A DNA stretch of 64,000 bases from Xanthomonas boreopolis (lineage in GTDB: Bacteria > Pseudomonadota > Gammaproteobacteria > Xanthomonadales > Xanthomonadaceae). Shown one piece after another: positions 45,176 to 53,628 of the stretch (positions are counted from its first letter, which is position 1; each line of letters starts with the position of its first letter). Where the stretch lies: contig BNBA01000002.1 in NCBI GenBank assembly GCA_014654535.1, positions 62,001-126,000 on the forward strand. The letters run 5' to 3'. The position numbers and the translations under genes were made by a program. The notes beneath the pieces were generated by a model. That model was not told where the DNA came from, searched no databases, and saw only the letters and a program-made list of their open reading frames with translations.

Positions 45176-46891
45176 ATGGCGACACTGCTTGAGCAGACCC
45201 TGCAGCAACGGTATCCGGGCTTGTTCAACGGGCGCAGGGCGAAACTGGTGAGGCCGCTGCTGCGCGGCTTCGGGCGCTGGTCGGGCCTGGGACAGGCCGA
45301 GCGCTTCCTGGCCGACCGGCCCGAATTGCGCGGGCTGGATTTCGTGCGTGCCGCGCTGGACTTCCTGAGGACCACTTGCGAAGTGCCTGCGGCGGACCTG
45401 CAGCGCATCCCGCGCCAGGGCCGGGTGCTGGTGCTGGCCAACCACCCCTCCGGCGCGCGCGACGCGCTGGCGCTGCTGGAAACCATCGGCCGCGTGCGCC
45501 GCGACGTGTGCATCGTCGCCAACGACTGGCTGGAAGTGATCGAACCGCTGCGCGAGCTGCTGCTGCCGGTGCGCATCCTCGGCGGCCAGCCCTCGCGGAC
45601 CAGCCTGCTGGCGGTGGAAGAGGCGCTGCGCCAGGAGCGCTGCGTGATCGTGTTCCCGGCCGGCGAGGTCTCGCGGCTGGGCTGGCGCGGCGTGCAGGAC
45701 GGGCGCTGGCGGCGCGGCGTGCTGCATTTCGCCCGCCGCACCGGCGCGCCGGTGCTGCCGGTCTGCGTGCAGGCGCGCAATTCCGCGCTGTTCTACGGGG
45801 CCTCGGCGGTGTTCAAGCCGGCCGGCACCGCGCTGCTGGCGCGCGAGACGCTGGCGCGCCGGCGCCCGCAGCGCGTGCGGCTGCACATCGGCGAGCCGCG
45901 CCGCCTGCCCGAGGACGGCAGCGACGACCAGCGCGAGCTGCACGCGTTGCGCCGCGAACTGTATGCGCTGGGCCGCCTGGCCGGCGGCTGCCGCGCCGAA
46001 CCGCTGGCCGAGGCGCTGCCGCCGGGGCAGGTGCTGGAGGGCATCGCAGGGCTGGAGCTGCTCGGCCACACCCTCGACGGCAAGGAGGTGCGCTACGGCA
46101 GGCTGGCCGCGGAGGCGCCGCTGCTGCTGGAGATCGGCCGGCTGCGCGAACTGACCTTCCGCGAGGTGGGCGAGGGCACCGGCCTGTCGCGCGACCTCGA
46201 TCGCTACGACGCCTGGTACGAGCACATCGTGCTGTGGGACGGCGCTGCCGGCCGCATCGTCGGCGCCTACCGGGTCGCGCGCTGCGCCGGCCTGCTCGCG
46301 CAGCGGGGCCTGGCCGGGCTGTACACCGCCAGCCTGTTCGACTACGACGAGGCGATGGTGCCGCGGCTGGCGCAGGCGCTGGAACTGGGCCGCAGCTTCG
46401 TGGTGCCCGACTATTGGGGCAGCCGCAGCATCGACTACCTCTGGCAGGGCATCGGCGCCTACCTGCGCCGGCACCCGCGCCTCCGCTACCTGGTCGGGGC
46501 GGTCTCGATCAGCGCCGCGCTGCCGCCGGCGGCGCGCGCGCAGATCGTCGCGTACTACCGCCACTACCACGGCGATGCCGGCGAGGGCGCCGCCGCCAAG
46601 CGCCCGTTCGCGCCCGACATCCCCGAGGCGCTGTTCGCCGAACTGGACGCGGCCACCGCGTTCCGCGTGCTCAAGGACAACCTCGACGCGCTCGGCGCGG
46701 CGGTGCCGATGCTCTACAAGCAGTACGTGGAACTGTGCGAGCCCGGCGGCGCGCGCTTCCTCGCCTTCGGCGTGGATCCCGATTTCAACGACGCGGTGGA
46801 CGGCCTGATCGAGGTCGACCTGCACCGGCTCAAGCCGAAGAAGCGCGAGCGCTACCTGGGTACCCGCCACGAAGAGGAGGCCGTCGCATGA
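45176..46891 (+). CDS. Two-domain OlsF-like acyltransferase (PlsC-type + GNAT/OlsB-type)
   Basis: 571 residues with two fused acyltransferase domains. The N-terminal PlsC/LPLAT domain carries VLVLANHPSGARDALAL near residue 88, an HX5D form of the usual HX4D, and FPAGEVSR near 162. The C-terminal domain has ELTFREVGEGTGLSRDLDRYD near 329 and GAYRVARC, typical of OlsB/hemolysin-type N-acyltransferases. The layout matches the bifunctional OlsF enzymes that make ornithine or other aminolipids, or a related lysophospholipid acyltransferase. The ATG at 45176 follows GGAG. It is coupled by a 4-base overlap to an LpxH-like phosphoesterase. Confidence 0.85.
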   Translation: MATLLEQTLQQRYPGLFNGRRAKLVRPLLRGFGRWSGLGQAERFLADRPELRGLDFVRAALDFLRTTCEVPAADLQRIPRQGRVLVLANHPSGARDALALLETIGRVRRDVCIVANDWLEVIEPLRELLLPVRILGGQPSRTSLLAVEEALRQERCVIVFPAGEVSRLGWRGVQDGRWRRGVLHFARRTGAPVLPVCVQARNSALFYGASAVFKPAGTALLARETLARRRPQRVRLHIGEPRRLPEDGSDDQRELHALRRELYALGRLAGGCRAEPLAEALPPGQVLEGIAGLELLGHTLDGKEVRYGRLAAEAPLLLEIGRLRELTFREVGEGTGLSRDLDRYDAWYEHIVLWDGAAGRIVGAYRVARCAGLLAQRGLAGLYTASLFDYDEAMVPRLAQALELGRSFVVPDYWGSRSIDYLWQGIGAYLRRHPRLRYLVGAVSISAALPPAARAQIVAYYRHYHGDAGEGAAAKRPFAPDIPEALFAELDAATAFRVLKDNLDALGAAVPMLYKQYVELCEPGGARFLAFGVDPDFNDAVDGLIEVDLHRLKPKKRERYLGTRHEEEAVA

Positions 46892-47706
46892 ACGTCCTGA
46901 CGCTGGAGCCCGCGCGCCGCGCGGTGTTCGTTTCCGACCTGCACCTCGGCTCCCGCCATTGCCATGCCGCGCAGATCGCCGATTTCCTCGGCCGCCTGCG
47001 CTGCCGCACGCTCTACCTGGTCGGCGACGTCGTCGACCTGTGGTGGATGTCGCAGCGCCGCGCGCACTGGGATGCGGCGCACCAGCGCGTGGCCGACGCG
47101 CTGCATGCGCTGGCGCGGGCCGGCACCGAGATCATCTACGTGCCGGGCAACCACGACCGTGCGATCCGCCGCTTCTGCGGCCTGGCGCTGCCGATGACGC
47201 AGGTGCGCCGCCGCGCCATCCACGTCACCGCGGACGGCCGCCGCCTGCTGGTCACGCACGGCGACGACTACGACGCGCAGACCCATTTCGGCGGCCTGCA
47301 GGAAAAGCTCGGCGACTGGCTCTATTACCGCATCCTCACCGGCAACAAGCTCACCAACCACGTCCGCCACCGGCTCGGCCTGCGCTACTGGTCGCTGGCC
47401 GAATACCTCAAGCGCCAGAGCGGCGCGGCCGAGCGCTACATCGCCCGCTTCGTCGACGCCGGCCTGGCCGATGCGCGCCGGCGCGGCCTGGACGGCATCG
47501 TCTGCGGCCACATCCACCGCGCCGCGCTGCTGGAACGCGACGGCCTGATCTACGCCAACGACGGCGATTGGGTGGAAAGCCTCACCGCGCTGTGCGAGAA
47601 CCCCGACGGCACGCTGCAACTGGTCACCCATACCGGCCAGGTCCTGAAGGAAATCGCGCCGCGGGCCCGGGCCGGCGCCGGGCAAGCCTGGCCGCGGGTG
47701 GCCTGA
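46888..47706 (+). CDS. LpxH-like metallophosphoesterase
   Basis: 272 residues of the calcineurin-like family, closest in pattern to UDP-2,3-diacylglucosamine diphosphatase-type proteins. Five metal motifs are in order: SDLHLGSRH near 16, GDVVDLWW near 45, PGNHDR near 86, THGDDYD near 123 and GHIHRAA near 207. It starts in an ATGA overlap with the acyltransferase. This may be a paralogue of LpxH acting on a lipid diphosphate linked to the acyltransferase product; whether it is the housekeeping LpxH cannot be told. No membrane segment. Confidence 0.85.
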   Translation: MNVLTLEPARRAVFVSDLHLGSRHCHAAQIADFLGRLRCRTLYLVGDVVDLWWMSQRRAHWDAAHQRVADALHALARAGTEIIYVPGNHDRAIRRFCGLALPMTQVRRRAIHVTADGRRLLVTHGDDYDAQTHFGGLQEKLGDWLYYRILTGNKLTNHVRHRLGLRYWSLAEYLKRQSGAAERYIARFVDAGLADARRRGLDGIVCGHIHRAALLERDGLIYANDGDWVESLTALCENPDGTLQLVTHTGQVLKEIAPRARAGAGQAWPRVA

Positions 47707-47789
47707 AGTAATCCATCCAGCCGGGCAGGGCGCCATTTCCATCCGTGGATTGCCTTCATTTTTGTGTGAATTAATTGGATTTTTATTGA

Positions 47790-47811
47790 ATCGTTCCCTG
47801 GGTGGAACGAT
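47790..47811. promoter_or_regulatory. Perfect inverted repeat, candidate operator of the nitroreductase gene
   Basis: ATCGTTCC and GGAACGAT are perfect 8-base arms around CTGGGT. They sit in an AT-rich promoter-like stretch (47755-47800) 106 bases before the nitroreductase ATG. The site fits a dimeric repressor; none is adjacent. Confidence 0.6.
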
Positions 47812-47916
47812 CCATTGCCGGATTGCCCCCTAGGCGTCTTCGCAAGCCTCCCTATCCTCTTGGCCAGCCGGATGCGCCTGTCGCGCATCCCCCAATCCCC
47901 CAAGAGGATGCAAGCG

Positions 47917-48516
47917 ATGACCAACAAGGCGCTCGAAGCGATCAGCAAACGCCGCACCCAGTACGCGCTCGGCAGGCAGCTGCCGATCGGCCAGGAAGAA
48001 ACCGCCACCCTCATCAAGGAGGCGATCCGCCAGGCGCCGTCCTCGTTCAACTCGCAGAGCTCGCGCGCGGTGATCCTGTTCGGCGCGCAGAGCGTGAAGT
48101 TCTGGGAGCTGGTGAAGGACGCGCTGCGCAAGATCGTGCCGGCCGACAGCTTCGCCCAGACCGAGCAGAAACTGGACGGCTTCGCGGCGGGCGCCGGCAC
48201 CGTGCTGTTCTTCGAGGACCAGGACGTGGTCAAGGGCCTGCAGGAGCAGTTCACCCTGTACGCCGACAACTTCCCGATCTGGTCCGAGCACTCCACCGGC
48301 ATGGCCCAGCTCGCGGTCTGGACCACGCTCGCCGATGCCGGCATCGGCGCCAGCCTGCAGCACTACAACCCGATCGTGGACGAGGCCGTGCGCAAGGAGT
48401 GGAACGTGCCGGCGTCGTGGAAGCTGCGCGCGCAGATGCCGTTCGGCTCCAACGAGGCGCCGATCGGCGATAAGAGCTTCATCGAGGACGAGAAGCGCTT
48501 CATCGTCGCGGCCTGA
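47917..48516 (+). CDS. Nitroreductase-family oxidoreductase
   Basis: 199 residues, FMN-dependent nitroreductase fold. The N-terminal ISKRRTQYALG (Arg phosphate binding) is followed by APSSFNSQSSRAVILFG near residue 40, which contacts FMN. A later GMAQLAVWTTLADAGIGASLQHY near 130 and QMPFGSNEAPIGDKSF form the C-terminal part. The layout resembles the YdfN/HBN1-like putative nitroreductases. It reduces quinones or nitro compounds in the cytoplasm. The ATG at 47917 follows AGAGG; ATG 47908 is a possible alternative. Confidence 0.9.
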   Translation: MTNKALEAISKRRTQYALGRQLPIGQEETATLIKEAIRQAPSSFNSQSSRAVILFGAQSVKFWELVKDALRKIVPADSFAQTEQKLDGFAAGAGTVLFFEDQDVVKGLQEQFTLYADNFPIWSEHSTGMAQLAVWTTLADAGIGASLQHYNPIVDEAVRKEWNVPASWKLRAQMPFGSNEAPIGDKSFIEDEKRFIVAA

Positions 48517-48627
48517 GGCCGATGCGGCCGGGGCGGTGCGAAGCGCGCGCCCCGGCCACCTCCGGCGCAGACCTCGGCAGGGCCAGGGCCACCCGGGCGC
48601 CGGACCCGAACGGGGCGTACGCCGCGG

Positions 48628-49620
48628 CTACGCGGCGGCCGACAGCACGTCGCCGGCGATCAGCCGGTCGAAGTAGCCGGCGGTCAAGCGCAGCTGTTCC
48701 TCGGCGGTTTCCGCGCGGTTGACCACCGCGCGGAACGCGCCGCTCTCCGGATGATCCTTCGCGTACCAACCCAGGTGCTTGCGCGCGATGCGCACGCCCT
48801 GCAGTTCGCCGTAGAAGGCATGCAGTTCGCGCAGGTGCCCGAGCAAGATCTCGCGCACCTCCGGCAACGGCGGCGGCGGCAGTTCCTCGCCGGTGGCGAG
48901 GTAATGGGCGACCTGGCCGAAGATCCACGGCCGGCCCTGGGCGGCGCGGCCGATCATCACCGCGTCCGCGCCGGTCTGGCGCAGCACCTGTTCGGCCTTG
49001 CGCGGCGAGTCGATGTCGCCGTTGGCCACCACCGGGATCGACAGCTGGGCCTTGATCGCGGCGATGGTCTCGTACTCGGCCTGGCCGGTGTAGTGCTGGT
49101 CGCGGGTGCGCCCATGCACCGCCAGCGCGGCGATGCCGCTCTGCTCGGCGATGCGCGCGATCGCCGGTCCGTTGCGATGGTCGCAGTCCCAGCCGGTGCG
49201 GATCTTCAGCGTCACCGGCACCTGCACGGCGCCGACGACGGCTTCCAGGATCCGCGCCACCAGCGCCTCGTCGCGCATCAGGGCCGAGCCGGCCCAGGCG
49301 TTGCAGACCTTCTTGGCGGGGCAACCCATGTTGATGTCGATGATCTGGGCGCCATGGTCGACGTTGTAGCGCGCGGCTTCGGCGAGCTGCCGCGGTTCGG
49401 TGCCGGCGATCTGCACGCTGATCGGGTCGGGTTCGCCGGCGTGGTCCATGCGCGTGCGCGACTTGCGGGTGTTCCAGAAGCGCGGGTCGCTGGTCGTCAT
49501 CTCCGACACGGCCAGGCCGGCGCCGAGCCGTTTGCACAGTTGCCGGAACGGTTTGTCGGTGACGCCGGCCATGGGGGCCAGGATCACCTTGGGTTCGATC
49601 GGGTAGGGGCCTATGCGCAT
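48628..49620 (-). CDS. dusB: tRNA-dihydrouridine synthase B
   Basis: 330 residues, FMN-dependent TIM-barrel enzyme reducing uridine in tRNA. Motifs: VILAPMAGVTDKPFR near residue 12, SEMTTSDP near 40, INMGCPAKKVCNAWAGSAL with the catalytic Cys near 106, VHGRTRDQHYTG near 170 and the phosphate-binding NGDI...GADAVMIGRAAQGRPW near 200-230. The start MRIGPYPIEP is that of DusB proteins; a second ATG at 49629 adds three residues. In enterics dusB is followed by fis; here it stands alone, with a gene-free stretch upstream. Confidence 0.95.
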   Translation of the reverse strand: MRIGPYPIEPKVILAPMAGVTDKPFRQLCKRLGAGLAVSEMTTSDPRFWNTRKSRTRMDHAGEPDPISVQIAGTEPRQLAEAARYNVDHGAQIIDINMGCPAKKVCNAWAGSALMRDEALVARILEAVVGAVQVPVTLKIRTGWDCDHRNGPAIARIAEQSGIAALAVHGRTRDQHYTGQAEYETIAAIKAQLSIPVVANGDIDSPRKAEQVLRQTGADAVMIGRAAQGRPWIFGQVAHYLATGEELPPPPLPEVREILLGHLRELHAFYGELQGVRIARKHLGWYAKDHPESGAFRAVVNRAETAEEQLRLTAGYFDRLIAGDVLSAAA

Positions 49621-49849
49621 GGGGCGCATTGTACTGGGAGTGTCGTGGCGGAGCTTTTTTCCTTCTCTCTTCGGCGTTCAGGCGCGAAGTCTTTCCTTCT
49701 CCCTCCGGGGTGAAGGCGTGTTGCTTGCGAACCATGGGTTCGCATACGTCTGAACGCCTGGCGCGCTGTGCCAGGCCGGGGCGCGAAGCGGGGTGCCCCG
49801 CAGGGGCGGATGAGGGTACGGGCGAAGCCTCGTGATCTCCATTGCTGTC

Positions 49850-49869
49850 ATTCCCGCGAAGGCGGGAAT
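49850..49869. repeat. REP-like inverted repeat
   Basis: ATTCCCGC and GCGGGAAT around GAAG, within GTCATTCCCGCGAAGGCGGG, a very common intergenic repeat in xanthomonads. A degenerate relative occurs near 63921-63960. Confidence 0.7.
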
Positions 49870-50022
49870 CGCTTCCCAGCAACCGAAGCGCTTCACAACA
49901 GCCGAATGGCTGGTCATGGCTGATCAAGCACACCCCGCCTACGCGCCCGCAGCTACGCTGCGGGCTCGCGAAGCCAATGGGATTTTCGGACGCGACTTCC
50001 TGTCGCGGCCGAAAACGGCGCA

Positions 50023-50101
50023 CTCGTCCGCTACGCGGACGAGCCCGGGGCATTCGCCGCGCGGCGAATGCCCGCCCGCCGGGGCGAAGCGGTGCTTCGC
50101 C
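50023..50101. repeat. Three consecutive perfect hairpins
   Basis: Hairpin A: CTCGTCCGC with GCGGACGAG, loop TAC (50023-50043). B: GGGCATTCGCCGC directly followed by GCGGCGAATGCCC, a 26-base perfect palindrome (50048-50073). C: GGCGAAGC with GCTTCGCC, loop GGT (50083-50101), followed by TTTT, terminator-like on the plus strand. Confidence 0.75.
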
Positions 50102-50201
50102 TTTTCCGGCGAGCCCCTGTGCGCCGCCCTTCGGGTGTTTCCCATTGTCTCCGCCGCTTCGGAGGGGCCCCGGTAAGCCAAAAGCTCAAAGCAAAATCAC
50201 G

Positions 50202-50273
<72 letters not shown>

Positions 50274-50366
50274 AGCAGAACCCGTCGTCGGGTGCGCTAA
50301 TGAATTGCTGCAGGTGAATCTCTGCAGGGCTTATCCATCAGCCCTGTCGCATCACGCCGCGATCGC

Positions 50367-52484
50367 TCAGAACCGGTTGCCCCAGCTCACCGTCAGTACC
50401 CGGCCGCGGCCGGCGGTGTAGGTGTCGTTGCGCGGGGTCGTCTGCGAGTAGTAGGTCACGTACTGCTCGCCCAGCAGGTTCTCCACGCCCAGGTTGAGGC
50501 GGCCCAGCGGCAAGGCGATGGTGGCCTGCAGGTCGAGCGTGGCGTAGCCGTCGAAGCGGCCCACCTCGGTGCCGCGCAGGTCGAAGCGGCGGCTGATCGC
50601 GCGGTTGCCCTGCAGGCGGGTCGAGAAGCCCGGGGTCCACTGTTGCTGCCAGAACGCGGTGACGCGGTCCGGGCTGACGTTCGCGCCGGGCATGTCGCTG
50701 TCCACGCGGTCGTCGCCGTCGCTGTCGTAGCGCGCCACGGTCGTGGCATAGGCGGCGCCGACGCGGCCGCGCTCGGAGAATTGCCAGGCGACGTTGCCCT
50801 CGAAGCCGCGGATCTCGGTGCGCTCGCGCGCGACGCGGTAGCTCTGGATGGCCGGATCGTAGTCGAGCCGGGTGCCGCGGTCCGCGTCGGACCAGTAGTA
50901 GGCCGCGTGCACCTGCCAGCGGCCGTCGTCGTAGTCCACGCCCACTTCCCGGTTGTCCGAGATCACCGGGCGCAGGTCGACCAGGTTGTCCACGCGCTGG
51001 TCCGGGACGTTGATCGAGCGCAGCACGCGGCCGATGTCGGCGACGGTGTAGCCCTCGGAGTACGAGACGTACAGCTTCAACGCATCGGTGGCCTCCCAGA
51101 CCAGGCCGGCGTTGGGCAGCGTTTCGTGGGTGGTGGGCTTGCCGCCGCGCACGAACTGGCCGCCGTTGTTGCTGGGGATGGTGGTGAAGTCGTCGACCTC
51201 CAGCTCGCCATGCTCGTAGCGCAGGCCGGCGGTGAGCAGCCATTGCGGGGCCAGGCGCCATTCGGTCTGCACGAACGGCGACAACGAGGTGTAGGTGGTC
51301 GCCGGCACCCATTTCAGGCCGCTGTGCACCAGTTCCTGGTAGGTGCGGTCGCGCGCCAGGTCCAGGCCGAAGGTGGCGCGCAGCGGCAGGCCGAACAGCT
51401 CGCCGCGCGACCAGCTGGTCTTGGCGCCGTACTTCTCCGAGGCGTTCTGCGACTGGTCGACGACGTTGCGGCCGTCGTTCCAGAGGTTGGTGAAGGCGGT
51501 CGAGCCGTACAGCCCCTTGAAGTCCACCCAGTACGCCTGCGCCTGCAGGTAGCCGCCGCCGAGCGCGGTGTCGCTGTAGTCCAGCGCCAGCGAAGTGGAG
51601 CGGTTGCGCGGCGCGTCGGCGTCCTTGCGGCCGCGGCGGGAGGTGGCGAGCTGGCCGGTGGCGGGGTTCCCGTTGACGGTGAGGTAGTCGTTGTCGCCCT
51701 GCAGCTCGTAGTAGTTGGTGGTCAGCTGCAGGCGGCGCCGATCGTCGATGTTCCAGCCGGCCTTGGCGAACGCGCTGTGGCTGCTGGCGTCCATCAGGTC
51801 GCCCTGCACGTCGTTGACCGCGATCGCATGGCCGTCGCCGTCGTAGTACAGGCCTTCCTTCGCGTAGGAGGCGCCGCCGACGAAATCGAACGCGCCCTGG
51901 CGCGTGCCGAACAGGTAGGAGCCGCGGTAGCCGGTGCTGTCGCTCTCGTGCGGCAGCGCGCTGCTGGCGCCGAGGTTGACCTCCTGGAAGGTCTGCCCGT
52001 CCTGGCGCGGGGCGCGCTTGGTGATGATGTTGATGATGCCGCCGGAAGCGCCCAGTCCCTGCAGCGCGTTGGCGCCGTGGATCACCTCGATGCGCTCGAT
52101 CATCGCCGGATCGATGGTGTGGCCGTCGCGGCCGCCCTCGCGCAAGGGGGTGGACTGCGGCACGCCGTCCACCAGGTACAGCGGCTTGCGCCCGCGCAGC
52201 GTCTCGCCGGCGTTGGTGAGCTTCTGCCGGCTCGGCGAGAAGGAGGGGATCAGGTTGGACAGCACCTGCGACAGGTCCTGCGTCAGCGCCAGCTGCTGCT
52301 CCAGCTGCACCCGGTCGATCACGGTGATGGTGTTGGGCAGGGCCGCGTCCGAGGTCGGCATGCGGCTGGTGCTGGCGGAGACGGTCAGCTGGTCGAGGTC
52401 GACGACGTCGCCGGACTGGGCCTGGGCAAGCGGTGCGGCCAACAGGGCCAGGAGGGCGGAGCAGAGCAGGCGACGGCGGGGCAT
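50367..52484 (-). CDS. TonB-dependent siderophore-type receptor
   Basis: 705 residues. The signal peptide (ALLALLAAPLAQA) ends near residue 23. The TonB box is DLDQLTVSAS, the plug has RKPLYLVDGVPQSTPL and IERIEVIHGANALQGLGASGGIINIITK, and the barrel ends RVLTVSWGNRF with a terminal Phe. Length and plug resemble ferric-siderophore or metal-chelate receptors, unlike the two larger receptors. The ATG at 52484 is preferred over the GTG at 52493. A Fur box lies 39 bases upstream, so it is probably iron-repressed. Convergent with nothing; the repeat region follows its 3' end. Confidence 0.9.
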   Translation of the reverse strand: MPRRRLLCSALLALLAAPLAQAQSGDVVDLDQLTVSASTSRMPTSDAALPNTITVIDRVQLEQQLALTQDLSQVLSNLIPSFSPSRQKLTNAGETLRGRKPLYLVDGVPQSTPLREGGRDGHTIDPAMIERIEVIHGANALQGLGASGGIINIITKRAPRQDGQTFQEVNLGASSALPHESDSTGYRGSYLFGTRQGAFDFVGGASYAKEGLYYDGDGHAIAVNDVQGDLMDASSHSAFAKAGWNIDDRRRLQLTTNYYELQGDNDYLTVNGNPATGQLATSRRGRKDADAPRNRSTSLALDYSDTALGGGYLQAQAYWVDFKGLYGSTAFTNLWNDGRNVVDQSQNASEKYGAKTSWSRGELFGLPLRATFGLDLARDRTYQELVHSGLKWVPATTYTSLSPFVQTEWRLAPQWLLTAGLRYEHGELEVDDFTTIPSNNGGQFVRGGKPTTHETLPNAGLVWEATDALKLYVSYSEGYTVADIGRVLRSINVPDQRVDNLVDLRPVISDNREVGVDYDDGRWQVHAAYYWSDADRGTRLDYDPAIQSYRVARERTEIRGFEGNVAWQFSERGRVGAAYATTVARYDSDGDDRVDSDMPGANVSPDRVTAFWQQQWTPGFSTRLQGNRAISRRFDLRGTEVGRFDGYATLDLQATIALPLGRLNLGVENLLGEQYVTYYSQTTPRNDTYTAGRGRVLTVSWGNRF

Positions 52485-52522
52485 GGGCGGCACGCGGGGA
52501 CGAAAGTGAGCCGCGAAGTGTT

Positions 52523-52538
52523 AATGAGATTCGTTATC
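52523..52538. promoter_or_regulatory. Fur box upstream of the siderophore receptor
   Basis: AATGAGATTCGTTATC matches the core of the Fur consensus (GATAATGATAATCATTATC) at most positions and is AT-rich in a GC-rich setting. It is 39 bases before the receptor start, where Fur would block the promoter. Confidence 0.75.
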
Positions 52539-52634
52539 GAATCAAGATGGCATCCCGTGCCGACACATGCCATGCGGCGGCATGCGCGGCTTTCCCTGCG
52601 GGAGCGGGCGGACGCGCGGGGCATCCGCCGGGTG

Positions 52635-53591
52635 TCAGGCGGCGGCGTCCGGGGTCAGGTGCGGCATCGATACCGCGGCCCCGGCGACCTCGGTCGAACG
52701 CGCGGCGTAGCGGTTGGCGAAGCGCACGTGCTGGGCGAACGGGGCGCCCGGCTGCTGCGCCAGCGAGGCCGCCAGGGCGCCGTTGAAGGCGTCGCCGGCG
52801 CCCGTGGTGTCGATGGTCTGCGCGCTCTCGGCGGCGACGCGGTAGTACGGCTGGGTGTCGCCGCGCAGCTGTTCGTCGGCGTGCGAGATGAACGCGCCCA
52901 CCGCGCCGAGCGTGATGACCACCGTGCCGCCCGGCAGCAGCTTGCGGCACAGCGCATGCAAGGTGTTGCCGTCGGTGGCGGCCACGTCGTCCGCGGCGAT
53001 GCGCTCGCCGACGTGGCGGCCGAGCAGGGCGGCGAACTCGGTCTCGTTCGGGGTCAGCACGTCGGCGGCCTTGAGCAGGCCGATCGTGCTCTGCGCGTTG
53101 GCCGGCGCCGCGTTGAGCACGGTCGGCACGCCGGCCTCGCGCGCCAGCAGCAAGGCGGCCTCGATCGTTTCCACCGGCGATTCCAGCTGCGCCAGCACCA
53201 CCTGCGCCGAGCCGATGAGCGCGCGCTGCGCTTCGATGAAGGCCGGGCTCAGCACGGCATTCGCGCCGGGACCGATCACGATCGTGTTGCGGCCGTGCGC
53301 ATCGACGTAGATGCCGCCGGTGCCGGTCGGCTCGCCGCTGGGCTCGGCCGCGAGCAGCAGCCCGTCCTGCGCGGCCAGCCCGCGCGCCATCGCGCCGCCG
53401 GCGTCGTCGCCGAGCGAGCACACGAAGGTGGTCCTGGCGCCGGCGCGCGCGGCGGCGACGGCCTGGTTGAATCCCTTGCCGCCCGGGCCGGTGCTGTAGC
53501 GGCCGGCAATCGTCGCACCCGGCGCCGGCAGGGTTTCGCAACGCCAGACGTGATCGACATTGAAGGAACCGACGACAACAACCGAACTCAT
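52635..53591 (-). CDS. rbsK: Ribokinase
   Basis: 318 residues, PfkB fold. N-terminal VVVGSFNVDHV, substrate-side PGGKGFNQAVAAARAG near residue 38, central TPNETEFAALLG near 187 and the anion-hole/catalytic motif DTTGAGDAFNGAL near 256 with the base Asp. It phosphorylates ribose at O5. It starts 37 bases after the nucleoside transporter stop, on the same strand, so the pair is an operon handling nucleosides and the ribose they release. No nucleoside hydrolase gene is adjacent. Confidence 0.92.
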   Translation of the reverse strand: MSSVVVVGSFNVDHVWRCETLPAPGATIAGRYSTGPGGKGFNQAVAAARAGARTTFVCSLGDDAGGAMARGLAAQDGLLLAAEPSGEPTGTGGIYVDAHGRNTIVIGPGANAVLSPAFIEAQRALIGSAQVVLAQLESPVETIEAALLLAREAGVPTVLNAAPANAQSTIGLLKAADVLTPNETEFAALLGRHVGERIAADDVAATDGNTLHALCRKLLPGGTVVITLGAVGAFISHADEQLRGDTQPYYRVAAESAQTIDTTGAGDAFNGALAASLAQQPGAPFAQHVRFANRYAARSTEVAGAAVSMPHLTPDAAA

Positions 53592-53628
53592 GCAGGTATC
53601 TCTTGGTGGATTCTGGAAACGGGGCCGA

